Made by a program: the position numbers and the translations under genes
Notes under the pieces: generated by a model
What the model was told of the DNA's origin: nothing
Database searches by the model: none
What the model saw: only the letters and a program-made list of their open reading frames with translations
Source: Clostridiales bacterium
Lineage (GTDB): Bacteria; Bacillota; Clostridia; Christensenellales; UBA1242
Direction of reading: 5' to 3'
DNA: 64,000 bases
Assembly: GCA_918262735.1 (NCBI GenBank)
Contig: CAKJYJ010000002.1
Coordinates: 1-64,000, forward strand
Part shown: positions 19,957 through 28,976 of the stretch, piece after piece
Layout of the letters: each line of letters begins with the position of its first letter
Position numbering within the stretch: position 1 is the stretch's first letter

Positions 19957-21654
19957 TTACATAACTGATGGTATATCAATAACTAAAAGATTAAGCATTG
20001 ATTTTAATATCTTCGTTGTTGTTTGTATTAGTGCAAGCCAGTTATTTTTAACCTCGGTATTTTTTTCTGCTTTTATTCGGTTATTTTCATAGAATGTGTT
20101 TGCGTAATTGCAGACATTATAAATGTAGTCGCAAATATAACTTGGCATTTTTTCTTCTTGTGCTTTATTAAAATTTTTACCAAGAGTTAGAAGTTGTATT
20201 TTTAATTCTCTTTCTGATTTGTTTACTTGGGTGTTTGAATATTTAAGGCAAGAGCAATCCTCTAACTGTAAAATTTTGTTTAGGCGCAGGTATGTGTAAA
20301 GAATATATGGCCCAGTCTTACCCGAAATTTTACTAAATTTTTCAATATCAAAAATGTAATCTCTTTCGCGGTTATTTTGAAGGTCTGCAAACTTAATTAT
20401 TGAATTTACCAAAATGTCAAGGTCTTGCTCGCTTGCTGAGGCAAGTGTGTCTTTACTTTCAACCAAAACCTCTTTAACCTGCTTAAACAATCCATCTAGT
20501 TTTGGCGAGTTGCCAGCCCGTGTTTTGAATGGTTTTCCATCGGTTCCATTAACCGTTCCAAATCCGCAGAACTCAAATTTATCTCGGCTAGCAATCCCTA
20601 AAATTTCACAAGATCTGAACACTTGTTCAAAGTGCAAGCCCTGTCGCAAATCGGTAAAATACAAAAAGTTATCAATTTTATAATTATTTAGCCTTTCATA
20701 AATTGTTGCAACGTCGGTTGAACCATAAAGATATGCCCCATTGCTTTTTCTAAATATTAGGGGTGGAAGTTCTTTTGCATCAGTGTCTTTTGTAACGGGA
20801 ATAACATAGGCACCATCACTAACAACCAGTTTACCTTCTTTTTTATACTTATCAAAAAGCATTGGCAAATACTTGTATGCGGAACTTTCACCTTCCCACA
20901 AATCAAAAGAAACATCTAGATATTCATATAATCTTTTAATGTCATTTCCAGAAATCTCGCATATAACTTTCCAATATTCGCGGTATTCTTCATTACCGTC
21001 CTGTAGGTCTTTGGTTATTGTTGCACATGCTTCTTTTAGAGACTCATCTTCTTTACATCTAGCACTCATTTCGGGGTAGAGGGTATCCAATAACTCAAGG
21101 GTTATGTCGGTTGGTTTTAAGTTTTTTTCTTTTAATCCATAAATAACTTCGCCAATTTGTAGCCCATAATCGCCAAGATGCACATCACAAACAGTGTTGT
21201 TTCCACCAAAATTTAAAATACGTTTAACCGATTCGCCAACAATTGCACTTCTTAAATGTCCAACATGAAGTGGTTTTGCAATATTTGGGCCACCATAATC
21301 TAAAAAATATGTTTTTGGAGCACCTGTTTTTAATCCAAAATTTTCTTCATTTGTCATTTTTTCTAGGCAGTTGTTAATAAATTCGTTATTAAGTGTAAAA
21401 TTAATAAACCCCGGATTTGCAAACTCAATTTTTTCGAAATAGTAATCAATATTTTCAATTTGTTTTATTTTTTCAACCACGGCGTTTGCAATAACTGCAG
21501 GGCTTTGATGATATATTTTTGCAAGCTTAAAAGAGTTGTCGCATTGGTAGTCGCACAGCTCTGGACGGTTTGATTCAATAACCGAACAATCACATTCGTA
21601 CCCACAATTTGTAAATGCTGGCTGTATTAGTTTTTCTAATGTTTCAATAATCAT
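19957..21654 (-). CDS. argS: arginyl-tRNA synthetase
   Basis: 565 residues, full length for bacterial ArgRS. It charges tRNA-Arg with arginine in the cytoplasm. The class I HIGH signature is present as HVGH at residues 130-133 within 'KPLHVGHLRSAIVG'. The ArgRS-specific 'FCGFGTVNGTDGKPFKTRAGN' region replaces a canonical KMSKS loop, as usual for this enzyme. The N-terminal ~110 residues are the additional tRNA-recognition domain and the C-terminal helical anticodon-binding domain ends in a terminal Met, as is usual for the family. Start supported by GAGG upstream and a clean promoter (21679-21707). Convergent to the giant lipoprotein gene; single-gene unit. Confidence 0.96.
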   Translation of the reverse strand: MIIETLEKLIQPAFTNCGYECDCSVIESNRPELCDYQCDNSFKLAKIYHQSPAVIANAVVEKIKQIENIDYYFEKIEFANPGFINFTLNNEFINNCLEKMTNEENFGLKTGAPKTYFLDYGGPNIAKPLHVGHLRSAIVGESVKRILNFGGNNTVCDVHLGDYGLQIGEVIYGLKEKNLKPTDITLELLDTLYPEMSARCKEDESLKEACATITKDLQDGNEEYREYWKVICEISGNDIKRLYEYLDVSFDLWEGESSAYKYLPMLFDKYKKEGKLVVSDGAYVIPVTKDTDAKELPPLIFRKSNGAYLYGSTDVATIYERLNNYKIDNFLYFTDLRQGLHFEQVFRSCEILGIASRDKFEFCGFGTVNGTDGKPFKTRAGNSPKLDGLFKQVKEVLVESKDTLASASEQDLDILVNSIIKFADLQNNRERDYIFDIEKFSKISGKTGPYILYTYLRLNKILQLEDCSCLKYSNTQVNKSERELKIQLLTLGKNFNKAQEEKMPSYICDYIYNVCNYANTFYENNRIKAEKNTEVKNNWLALIQTTTKILKSMLNLLVIDIPSVM

Positions 21655-21678
21655 AAATTCCTCATTAATATTGATTTA

Positions 21679-21707
21679 ATGTTATCACTTTTATTTTTTT
21701 TAGTCAA
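21679..21707 (-). promoter_or_regulatory. argS promoter
   Basis: On the minus strand TTGACT (21702-21707), 17-nt spacer, TAACAT (21679-21684). Confidence 0.65.
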
Positions 21708-21765
21708 GGATAATACAAACACAAAAGAATAATATAATACACAATCATTCAAAACAAACAAACGC

Positions 21766-21794
21766 TTGTTTTCATTTTAAATATATGTTAAAAT
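21766..21794 (+). promoter_or_regulatory. promoter of the ABC-F gene
   Basis: TTGTTT (21766-21771), 17-nt spacer, TAAAAT (21789-21794), ~26 nt before the ATG; divergent from argS. Confidence 0.6.
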
Positions 21795-21820
21795 TAACTG
21801 CGAATTAATTAGGAGATAGT

Positions 21821-23401
21821 ATGGTTAACGTAAGTGGTGTGTCATTACAGTTTGGAAGCCGGGTACTTTTTAAGGATGTAAACCTTAAATTTGTTAAAGG
21901 GAACTGTTATGGTATAATTGGTGCAAATGGCGCAGGTAAATCAACATTTTTGAAAATATTAACAGGAGAAATTGAACCAAATAAAGGTGAGGTAACAATA
22001 ACACCCGGAGAAAGAATGTCGGTTTTAATTCAAAATCAAAATGCCTATGACGAGCACACGGTTCTAGACACTGTGCTTCTTGGCTATGCAAGGCTTATGG
22101 AAGTTGCAAGATTAAAAGATGAATTGTATGCAAAACCAGATTTTAGCGAAGAAGACGGAATTAAAGCTGCGGAACTTGAGCAAGAATATGCAGATATGGG
22201 TGGTTGGGAAGCAGATGGCGATGCAAAAACCCTATTAAAAAATATTGGCATAAGCGAAGAGTATTTTTATACCTTAATGAAAGATATGGACCCAAAACAA
22301 AAGGTTAAAGTGCTTTTGGCACAGGCACTATTTGGCAATCCGGACATATTGGTTTTAGATGAGCCAACCAATAATTTAGATTTCAAAACTTGTAGGTGGC
22401 TCGAAGAGTTTTTATTAGATTTTGAAAACACGGTTATTATTGTTTCACATAATAGGCATTTTCTAAATAAGGTCTGCACACACATTTGTGATGTTGACTA
22501 CGGTCAAATTAACATGATGCTTGGTAACTATGATTTTTGGTATGAGACCTCACAACTTTTAACAAAACAGTTAAAGGACCAAAATAAAAAAGCAGAGCAA
22601 CGTGCAAAAGAATTAAAAGATTTTATTGCAAGGTTCTCAGCAAATGCGTCAAAATCAAGGCAGGCAACTTCAAGAAAGCGTGAACTAGAAAAATTAACAA
22701 TAGAAGATATTAAAATTTCATCTAGAAAATATCCATATATTAATTTTGAATTTGAACAGGATATCGGCAAAGAAATATTGGTTGTTAAAAATCTAACAAA
22801 AAAAGGTCTTTTTGAAAACCTTTCATTTTCGCTTTCAAAAGACGATAAGGTTGTTATTATGGCAAACAACAGCTTGGCACCAACCGCACTATATAATATT
22901 TTAATGGGGCTAGACCAAGCCGATGGCGGAACAATAAATTGGGGTAAAACAATTAAAGTTAGTTATCTTCCACAAGATAATCGTTCGTATTTTGATGGTT
23001 GTCATCTTTCAATTGTTGACTGGCTCAGACAATTTTCAAAAGACCAAACAGAAAGTTTTATTCGCGGTTGGCTTGGAAGAATGTTGTTTTCTGGCGAGGA
23101 AGCATTAAAAGAAGTTAATGTTTTATCGGGCGGCGAAAAGGTTAGATGCATGATGGCAAAATGCATGTTAAATGGTGGCAATATGTTAATATTGGATGAA
23201 CCAACAAACCATTTAGATTTGGAAAGTATAACCGCATTAAACAAAGGGATGATAAACTATCGTGGGTGTATGTTGTTTACCTCTCATGACCAAGAGATTG
23301 TTGAGACGGTTGCAAATAGAGTTATTGATATCGTTTCTCCAACAGAAATATATAATAAAATGATGACATACGAAGATTACATGAATGAAAAAAATAAATA
23401 A
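21821..23401 (+). CDS. ABC-F family ATPase (YbiT-like)
   Basis: 526 residues with two fused ABC ATPase domains and no membrane segment, as in ABC-F proteins that act on the ribosome. Domain 1 has Walker A GANGAGKS (34-41) and Walker B/D-loop 'ILVLDEPTNNLD'. Domain 2 has a good signature 'LSGGEKVR' and 'LILDEPTNHLD'. Two departures are visible: the second Walker A is 'MANNSLAPTA', lacking the Gly-Lys-Thr/Ser core, and the first domain has 'DPKQKVKVLLAQAL' in place of LSGGQ. Related Clostridial YbiT-like proteins already have an unusual second P-loop, so this may be lineage-typical. An interdomain linker rich in Lys/Arg (~245-290) is present. RBS AGGAG. Not assignable to an antibiotic-resistance subgroup. 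Confidence 0.85.
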   Translation: MVNVSGVSLQFGSRVLFKDVNLKFVKGNCYGIIGANGAGKSTFLKILTGEIEPNKGEVTITPGERMSVLIQNQNAYDEHTVLDTVLLGYARLMEVARLKDELYAKPDFSEEDGIKAAELEQEYADMGGWEADGDAKTLLKNIGISEEYFYTLMKDMDPKQKVKVLLAQALFGNPDILVLDEPTNNLDFKTCRWLEEFLLDFENTVIIVSHNRHFLNKVCTHICDVDYGQINMMLGNYDFWYETSQLLTKQLKDQNKKAEQRAKELKDFIARFSANASKSRQATSRKRELEKLTIEDIKISSRKYPYINFEFEQDIGKEILVVKNLTKKGLFENLSFSLSKDDKVVIMANNSLAPTALYNILMGLDQADGGTINWGKTIKVSYLPQDNRSYFDGCHLSIVDWLRQFSKDQTESFIRGWLGRMLFSGEEALKEVNVLSGGEKVRCMMAKCMLNGGNMLILDEPTNHLDLESITALNKGMINYRGCMLFTSHDQEIVETVANRVIDIVSPTEIYNKMMTYEDYMNEKNK

Positions 23402-23421
23402 CAATAGCATCAAACAAAAAC

Positions 23422-23449
23422 AAAATCCAGATTGATTTCTGGATTTTTT
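23422..23449 (+). terminator. rho-independent terminator
   Basis: AAAATCCAGA (23422-23431) / TCTGGATTTT (23438-23447) followed by T. Confidence 0.9.
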
Positions 23450-23498
23450 AATAAATATATTTCAAAAAATTGCAAAATATATTTGTGGAGGAATTTTT

Positions 23499-23651
23499 AT
23501 GAATGGTATTTGCAATTTGGGAGTTTATTGTGATGTTAAACATTGTGCTCACAATAAAAATGGAACGAGGTGTGAATTAGACACAATTAAAGTTACAATG
23601 CAAGGAAGAAGTGCTTCGCATTATTGCGAAAGTTACCAAAGAAAGTTTTAA
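23499..23651 (+). CDS. small Cys-rich protein, DUF1540-like
   Basis: 50 residues. GTGGAGG lies 8-9 nt before the ATG. Six cysteines/histidines are spaced as in DUF1540 peptides: 'C.LGVYCDVKHCAHNKNGTRCELDTIKV...HYCESY'. Such peptides are common in Clostridia, probably bind a metal, and some are spore-associated, but their function is not established. It sits alone between two terminators. Confidence 0.75.
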   Translation: MNGICNLGVYCDVKHCAHNKNGTRCELDTIKVTMQGRSASHYCESYQRKF

Positions 23652-23658
23652 TATATGT

Positions 23659-23692
23659 AAAAAATGGTGGCAAATTTTGCCACCATTTTTTT
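23659..23692. terminator. strong bidirectional terminator
   Basis: AAAATGGTGGCAAA / TTTGCCACCATTTT near-perfect palindrome with T-run; serves 23499-23651 and the convergent 23710 gene. Confidence 0.9.
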
Positions 23693-23709
23693 GTTAAACA
23701 AAATAAATA

Positions 23710-24387
23710 TTAATATTTCTTTTGGAATTTTCCATCTTTCTTTTTAACAGAAACATTAAGGTCTTGGTTTTCAGCAAGTTTTTCAACAATTTCTAACGCT
23801 TCTTTTTTGGTTTTGCAGCGTTTAGATGCTTTAACTGCCCCGGTTTTTTTAATGACCCAATCTTTGTTTTCTTTGTCATATGTAACCATGTATTTTTGTG
23901 CTCTTGCTTTTTCCATTTCAGAAGCATCAACCTCTTCTTTTGGTTCTGCTTTTACTGTTTTCTTTGGCTCAGCTTTTGCAACTTTTTTTGTTTCTGCCTT
24001 TTCGGTTTTTGCTGTTTTTGTTTCTTTTTTAACTTCTTTTTCTTTTGTGTTTTTCACCGTTTTTTCCTCCTTTGATTTTTCTTTTGTGGTTTTAACAGTT
24101 TCTTTTTTTGTTTTAGTTGCCTTTTTTTCTTTTGTTGGTTTTGCTTCAGCTTCTTTTTCAGTTTCTTCAACCTCTGGTTTTTCTTCAGCTTCATTTGTTT
24201 CTGCCTTGGTAACAGGTTCTGCATCTGTGCTTGCATCAACAATTTTAACTTCTTCTACTGTTACATCTTGCTCTTGTTTTTTGTTTTTTCTTGGAGCAAA
24301 AATAATGCATAAAAGAATGATACACACAATAACAACCACGGCACAAACTACTATGTATGGCAAGTATTGTACAACATCTAAAATCAT
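23710..24387 (-). CDS. membrane-anchored Lys/Glu-rich protein with DUF2188-like C-terminus
   Basis: 225 residues. One N-terminal membrane segment (~8-30, 'LPYIVVCAVVVIVCIILLC'), then ~120 residues of low-complexity Glu/Lys/Ala/Thr, and a compact C-terminal domain of ~60 residues ('MVTYDKENKDWVIKKTGAVKASKRCKTKKEALEIVEKLAENQ') resembling DUF2188. DUF2188 proteins are small and of unknown role. The charged linker probably spaces the domain from the membrane. RBS AAGGAGAAA. A large plus-strand open frame opposite it is an antisense artefact of the low-complexity repeat. Confidence 0.65.
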   Translation of the reverse strand: MILDVVQYLPYIVVCAVVVIVCIILLCIIFAPRKNKKQEQDVTVEEVKIVDASTDAEPVTKAETNEAEEKPEVEETEKEAEAKPTKEKKATKTKKETVKTTKEKSKEEKTVKNTKEKEVKKETKTAKTEKAETKKVAKAEPKKTVKAEPKEEVDASEMEKARAQKYMVTYDKENKDWVIKKTGAVKASKRCKTKKEALEIVEKLAENQDLNVSVKKKDGKFQKKY

Positions 24388-24590
24388 AAAATTTCTCCTT
24401 TATTTAATATCATGGATATTATACAATACGAAAAATAAAAACACAACATAATTTGACGATTTTTAGATAATTTTTATATTTTATTTTTGAAAAAGATGCA
24501 AACAACAAAATACTCTTTAATTGAGATTGTTTATGAATATTGTTTATTGGATATATTTTAATATATAGAGATATCAATAACTTAAATTGA

Positions 24591-24620
24591 TTGACAAACG
24601 ATATTGCTAAGTGTTATAAT
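24591..24620 (+). promoter_or_regulatory. promoter of the 24651 lipoprotein gene
   Basis: TTGACA (24591-24596), 18-nt spacer, TATAAT (24615-24620); both boxes are perfect consensus. Confidence 0.8.
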
Positions 24621-24650
24621 CTGCCTTGAAATTTGTTATTAGGAGTTTAC

Positions 24651-26009
24651 ATGAAAAAAATTACTACCGTTTTATTAATGCTATTAATTTCTTTATGTTT
24701 TGTTTTAAGCGGATGTTCGGCCCCACTAACAATGCCAAATGAATACACAAATGTTGTTTCAAACGGGGGATTTGTTGTTGGCGCCGGGGACTTTGCTTAT
24801 GTTGCAAATGCGTACCAAAGTTATTCAAACTTGACTACCAAGGCGGACAATAATGGTAAAAAGGTTGCACAATACTCAATAAACAGAACACAACTAAACG
24901 TTGAAAATCCAAATCAAACATACTTTAGTTACCTACAAACAGAAGATGGAACTGCTAGTTTTGATTTGGTTTTGAATAAAATTGCTGGTTATGAAACATC
25001 AAATATGTATGTTGTTGGTGAGTACCTATATTTCACAACGCCAAACGTTCACAAAAACAAACAAAACGAATATGAGTTTAATTTGTCAACTTTATACAGA
25101 GTTAAACTTAACGGAACCGACCTAAAAGAAATATACACCACAAAAGCAAGCGATGCAAAATTTTATTTAACTGGCAATGAAAACAAACAACTATTAATTT
25201 TTGATGATGAAACAATTAAGGTTTTAGATGTTTACAACAAGTCAACAAGCGTTAAGAACTTAATTAAAGATGATGTTAAGGTTGATGACGTTATTTTCCC
25301 AGCAACTGAAGAACAAGCGTTAACATATGTGTACTTTACAGCAGAAAAGGAAAACACACTAATTTCAGGCAATAGGCTTTGCCAATTAAACATAACAACT
25401 GGGCGTATTGAAAATGAAAAGGCACTTGCAAACAACACATTCAAATTGTTAGCATATAACTATGGAACAGTTTTCTTTGTTGTTACCGGCAACACAGATT
25501 CAGATGGGTTATATTCAGCAACCGCAGAAACATTTGTAAACGGTGGAGTTCGTCATAGATATTCAACCGACACAACAAGTTTGGTTTATGTTAAAGATGC
25601 AAGCCATAGCGTAGATTGCTTTGTGTTTATTTATGACAATAAGCCATACATTCAACTTATTTCACAAACCAACGATAATCAAGCAGTAAAACTAAACGAC
25701 CACAGTGCAACCCTTCAATTTGTTGACGGAACTTATGTTTACTATTCAACCAGTGAAGGAATATATAAAATTTCAGTTATAGGAAGAGAGGCTTTACAAA
25801 TTTCAGATATGACCGAGTTTGACAGTAAAAAAATGGACTTTGATGGAAGATATGTTTACTTCTTTGCAAAGGGCGAAGGTCAAGAAACAGAAACAAAATA
25901 TTTATATAGAGCAGATAGTTTTATAACAGAAGAAGACGAAATTAAAACCGAATGTTTCTCAAAACTTTTAGAAAAAGACATTCCAGAAGAAGATAACGAA
26001 GAAGAATAG
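24651..26009 (+). CDS. lipoprotein, probable beta-propeller-like (DUF5050-type)
   Basis: 452 residues from the ATG at 24651, preceded by TAGGAG; an upstream in-frame codon at 24633 precedes that site. Signal peptide with lipobox LSGC (Cys ~22). The body contains repeated short beta patterns such as 'YVVGEYLYFTTPNV', 'TLYRVKLNGTDLKEIYT', 'GTYVYYSTSEGIYKISVIG' and 'DGRYVYFFAKGEG', characteristic of propeller-like sensory or binding domains of the DUF5050 type. It ends in an acidic tail. It is transcribed alone from a consensus promoter and has its own terminator. Extracellular role unknown. Confidence 0.65.
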   Translation: MKKITTVLLMLLISLCFVLSGCSAPLTMPNEYTNVVSNGGFVVGAGDFAYVANAYQSYSNLTTKADNNGKKVAQYSINRTQLNVENPNQTYFSYLQTEDGTASFDLVLNKIAGYETSNMYVVGEYLYFTTPNVHKNKQNEYEFNLSTLYRVKLNGTDLKEIYTTKASDAKFYLTGNENKQLLIFDDETIKVLDVYNKSTSVKNLIKDDVKVDDVIFPATEEQALTYVYFTAEKENTLISGNRLCQLNITTGRIENEKALANNTFKLLAYNYGTVFFVVTGNTDSDGLYSATAETFVNGGVRHRYSTDTTSLVYVKDASHSVDCFVFIYDNKPYIQLISQTNDNQAVKLNDHSATLQFVDGTYVYYSTSEGIYKISVIGREALQISDMTEFDSKKMDFDGRYVYFFAKGEGQETETKYLYRADSFITEEDEIKTECFSKLLEKDIPEEDNEEE

Positions 26010-26019
26010 AAAAAAATAA

Positions 26020-26050
26020 AAAAGTGGCTTCAAGTGGAGGCCACTTTTTT
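26020..26050 (+). terminator. rho-independent terminator
   Basis: AAAGTGGC / GGCCACTTT stem followed by T-run. Confidence 0.85.
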
Positions 26051-26092
26051 TAGGCAGGCAAGAATAACTAGGGTGAAACGAGTGTGTTCTTA

Positions 26093-27355
26093 CTATACCT
26101 TTTTACATTTGTGCTTTTCAAAGATATAAATGCAAATGGTGTAGGCACTAGACAAAACCATACCTGCACTAAAAACCAATATTATTCCATTTAAGGTTAC
26201 AATCCACACACCGCTAATGTATAAAATAAAACTTGTTAAATAAACAATAATGTTTGTTATAAATGTTTGAACAAAAACATGATTCATTTTTCCAACAGCA
26301 ATAAAATACGATTCAATAACATTGTCAAAAATAAATATAAGGTAACATGGAATAAGTTTTAATAATGTTAAGAAATAATCTGTATGATTATTAAAACTGA
26401 AAACATACCTAAACAACACATACGCCACAGGAACCGTTAATAGTATAAAAGCGCAAATGATAATGTTGTTAATAAAATATGGTTTTAGACTCTCGTTGTT
26501 ACTATGCGACAGATTTTGTTTAACAAGATTGTTTTGTGCCATTGTTGGAACAAGCATAATTGACCAGATAAAGTCATTGCTAATGAAATATAGGTCCTGG
26601 TTGTTGAGTGCATTTATTAGCACAAGAATAACAAAGTAGTATGTTAAATTTCTGGTTAATGTTTCAGCAAAGGAAAGAGCACATAGTTTGAAGTAATCTT
26701 TTTTGTTAAATATATTTTTTTCTTCTTTTGGTGGTTTAGGCATTGTGAAAACAAAAAATATAAGGTGGGCAACATTTACGATTAATGTTGAAATTGCAAG
26801 CCCATTAACTCCAAGACCCAACGCAAATGAAGGAATAAGAATAATATCTAATATTAAAGTTGCAACACTACTTATTAAAAAATATACAAATATGTTTTTA
26901 TTGTTTTTACTTATCATATTAAACGTGAATAGGTATTGAACAATAACATTCACACCATTGGCAAAAACCATAAGTTGTAAAAATGATTTAGACATATCAA
27001 ATATTTCTTCGTGGATTTTAGAAAAGTTCATAATTGGCACGATTGCAAAAAATATGGCAAATGTGAAACCTATACATATAATTGAATATGCCAACAAAAA
27101 CTTTTTTGCATAATAATTTTTAGCTTCTTCATTATTATCATTTTTTCCTAAAACCTTAAACAAAGGGTTTATTATTGTTTCTTGAAAAATTTTGAATATT
27201 ATTTCAATAAAAGCCATTTGACCAATTATCTTTATTGCATTTTCAAAGGGTGTTAAAAAAATAATTTGACATATTTTGTAAATGAGAGGCAAAAATCCAA
27301 TTGCCAAAAATAATAAGTATTCTTTTTTATAAATTTTCTTTAGTGCACTAATCAT
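26093..27355 (-). CDS. MATE-family multidrug/polysaccharide exporter
   Basis: 420 residues from the ATG at 27355. About 12 hydrophobic segments ('LFLAIGFLPLIYKICQIIFL', 'LLAYSIICIGFTFAIFFAIVPIM', 'IIICAFILLTVPVAYVLF' and others) with the MATE-like 'G.(G)VNGLAISTLIVN' stretch. MATE proteins export cationic compounds or lipid-linked precursors in exchange for Na+ or H+. The frame extends upstream to 27409, but a TATAAT box sits 7 nt before the 27355 ATG and no ribosome site is visible, so the message is probably leaderless and starts at this ATG. Substrate cannot be told. Confidence 0.75.
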   Translation of the reverse strand: MISALKKIYKKEYLLFLAIGFLPLIYKICQIIFLTPFENAIKIIGQMAFIEIIFKIFQETIINPLFKVLGKNDNNEEAKNYYAKKFLLAYSIICIGFTFAIFFAIVPIMNFSKIHEEIFDMSKSFLQLMVFANGVNVIVQYLFTFNMISKNNKNIFVYFLISSVATLILDIILIPSFALGLGVNGLAISTLIVNVAHLIFFVFTMPKPPKEEKNIFNKKDYFKLCALSFAETLTRNLTYYFVILVLINALNNQDLYFISNDFIWSIMLVPTMAQNNLVKQNLSHSNNESLKPYFINNIIICAFILLTVPVAYVLFRYVFSFNNHTDYFLTLLKLIPCYLIFIFDNVIESYFIAVGKMNHVFVQTFITNIIVYLTSFILYISGVWIVTLNGIILVFSAGMVLSSAYTICIYIFEKHKCKKV

Positions 27356-27361
27356 ACTAGT

Positions 27362-27389
27362 ATTATAGCACACATTTATTGTTTTTGAA
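27362..27389 (-). promoter_or_regulatory. promoter abutting the MATE start codon (leaderless)
   Basis: Minus-strand TATAAT at 27362-27367 is only 6 nt from the ATG at 27355. A weak -35-like TTCAAA lies ~16 nt further upstream. Transcription would begin at or next to the start codon. Confidence 0.5.
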
Positions 27390-27399
27390 TATATTAATA

Positions 27400-27435
27400 A
27401 AAAAAACAAACCCAGGTTTATTGGATTTGTTATTT
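27400..27435 (-). terminator. terminator after the nucleotidyltransferase
   Basis: On the minus strand AACAAATCC / GGGTTTGTT stem followed by T8. Confidence 0.75.
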
Positions 27436-27458
27436 TTATTTAATGTTGTAACTAAAAA

Positions 27459-28240
27459 TTAAAAGGTAAGTTCATAGTCGTTAGGGTTAATTTTATAAAA
27501 CTCTTTTTCATAATTAAATAGGGCAGTTAAGTTTTTAAGCATTGTTTCCCTACTATCTGATTGTTCAACACAAGCAGTATAAAATTTAATAAAGGTTTTA
27601 GAAGGTTTATTATTTGCTGCCTTTTTACCAACATACTTATCATAGTATTCAGAGTCGGTGTATACTCTATATGCCTTAACAAATGGAATTGCAGCTTCGC
27701 CAGAGTGTGAAGAGTGGATGTCACGAATCATTTCAAGTATGTTGTAGTATACCATATTAAACTCAACGCCATTTCTTTTATAAATATTTTTTAAGCTTGC
27801 AATTCGGTTGTCTATTTGAACTAATTTTTTGCTAAAATCCACATTTGGACGTTTATGCTTTTGATTGTAAAACTGGTTATCTGCATTTAGTATATTTTTA
27901 ACAAAATCTTTTTGTCCGTATAGTATTTCGGCATTCTGATTAAGGGCAATGTGTGATGGGCAATTGGTGTTTGCGAATTCAACACCCTCTGTCAAAAACC
28001 TTTCGATTGGCTTAATAAAATCTCAATCTTTGTTCCGTTTATGCGTTTTACTCCGCGTACGCAGTGGTCGGAATAATTCAATAAAATTAACAAATCGATA
28101 TCGGAGTTCTTATCAAAATATCCCGTTGTTGCACTGCCATAAACAATCACACCCAAAACGTTTTGGCGGTCCAAAATATTTGGATATACTGTGGAGTTCA
28201 AAAACTCATCAATTGTTGTTTTTGCCCGTTCATCTATCAT
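27459..28240 (-). pseudogene. nucleotidyltransferase (MNT-like), single frameshift
   Basis: Two abutting frames form one gene. The first (28240 to ~28020) carries the nucleotidyltransferase fold: 'GVIVYGSATTGYFDKNSDIDLLILL' has the GSx10DxD metal-binding pattern. It then stops at 'EILLSQSKGF'. Adding one T to the T-run read as ATTTTATTAAG (around 28012-28022) restores 'KIEIFIKPIERFLTEGVEF', which runs straight into the second frame ('EFANTNCPSHIALNQNAEILYG...'). The ~180-residue C-terminal part is helical. Intact relatives transfer nucleotides to small molecules or proteins. A one-base loss in a homopolymer may be a real inactivation or a sequencing error. Promoter and terminator remain intact. 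Confidence 0.75.
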
Positions 28241-28247
28241 ACCAAAG

Positions 28248-28276
28248 ATTATATATCTTAAACATAGAAAAATCAA
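28248..28276 (-). promoter_or_regulatory. promoter abutting the nucleotidyltransferase start codon
   Basis: Minus strand TTGATT (28271-28276), 17-nt spacer, TATAAT (28248-28253), then only 7 nt to the ATG at 28240; no ribosome site, so probably leaderless. Confidence 0.65.
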
Positions 28277-28332
28277 TACCATTTTTCAAAACAAATATAT
28301 TCAATTGTAATTTCAATCCCAAAAGATTAAAT

Positions 28333-28368
28333 AAAAAAACGTCGGCATAATTTTGTCCGACATTTTTT
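28333..28368. terminator. bidirectional terminator
   Basis: GTCGG (28341-28345) / CCGAC (28357-28361) core stem extended by A/T pairs, with A-run and T-run on either side. Confidence 0.7.
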
Positions 28369-28384
28369 GTGTGATTTTATTCTG

Positions 28385-28852
28385 TTACTTTGCTAATTTT
28401 CTTGCAGTGTAAAAACCAAGTGATAGTGCAGCAATAATTGCAAAAATTCCAGCCAAAATGGCGCCGATGCCAAGAGTTGTGATGCCAGAATTTGCAAGGC
28501 CAACTAAAGACTTTGTGAAGAATAATAAAATTCCAGCAACAAGCCCTAGAAGTGCGCCACAGAATCCAATTGGCGATTCAAGTTTTGACTTTTTGTCCAA
28601 CAATTTTAGAATAGCCAATAAAAGTGCCATGCAGAGCAAAACAACTGCGAAAACCAATGCAAACAAAATGCCAGCCCTAAATTCATCACCATATTTCAAA
28701 AGTTCATAAACATTGTACTTTACTTCAAGAAAACTAACTTTTGTAACTATTGCCGGCGCAAGCATAAGCAAAAGAGACAAAACGCCAAAAAGAATGCTTG
28801 AGCAAATTAAACAAATATCCAATGAATTATTTTGTTTTGATTTCTTTTTCAT
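28385..28852 (-). CDS. four-helix integral membrane protein
   Basis: 155 residues. RBS AGGAGG with good spacing. A basic N-terminus (MKKKSKQ) precedes four hydrophobic segments (~12-36, ~60-86, ~92-113, ~120-148), the third and fourth rich in Gly/Ala ('GFCGALLGLVAGILLFF', 'LGIGAILAGIFAIIAALSLGFY'). No catalytic or ligand motif recognised. Monocistronic, ending at the shared terminator. Function unknown. Confidence 0.65.
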   Translation of the reverse strand: MKKKSKQNNSLDICLICSSILFGVLSLLLMLAPAIVTKVSFLEVKYNVYELLKYGDEFRAGILFALVFAVVLLCMALLLAILKLLDKKSKLESPIGFCGALLGLVAGILLFFTKSLVGLANSGITTLGIGAILAGIFAIIAALSLGFYTARKLAK

Positions 28853-28976
28853 TTGTACCTCCTAACATTTTTATTATATACTTTAATTTTATTTTTGTAA
28901 AACGAATATTCATTATGCTATGAATTATGCCATCAAAATTTTAATACTAAAGCGTATAGCAATAAAAGTTGTTAAC

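Noticed and set aside
23807..24451. 214-residue plus-strand ORF opposite the DUF2188-like gene
   Set aside because: Low-complexity Phe/Ser-rich antisense translation of the Lys/Glu-rich coding strand; no ribosome site or domain.
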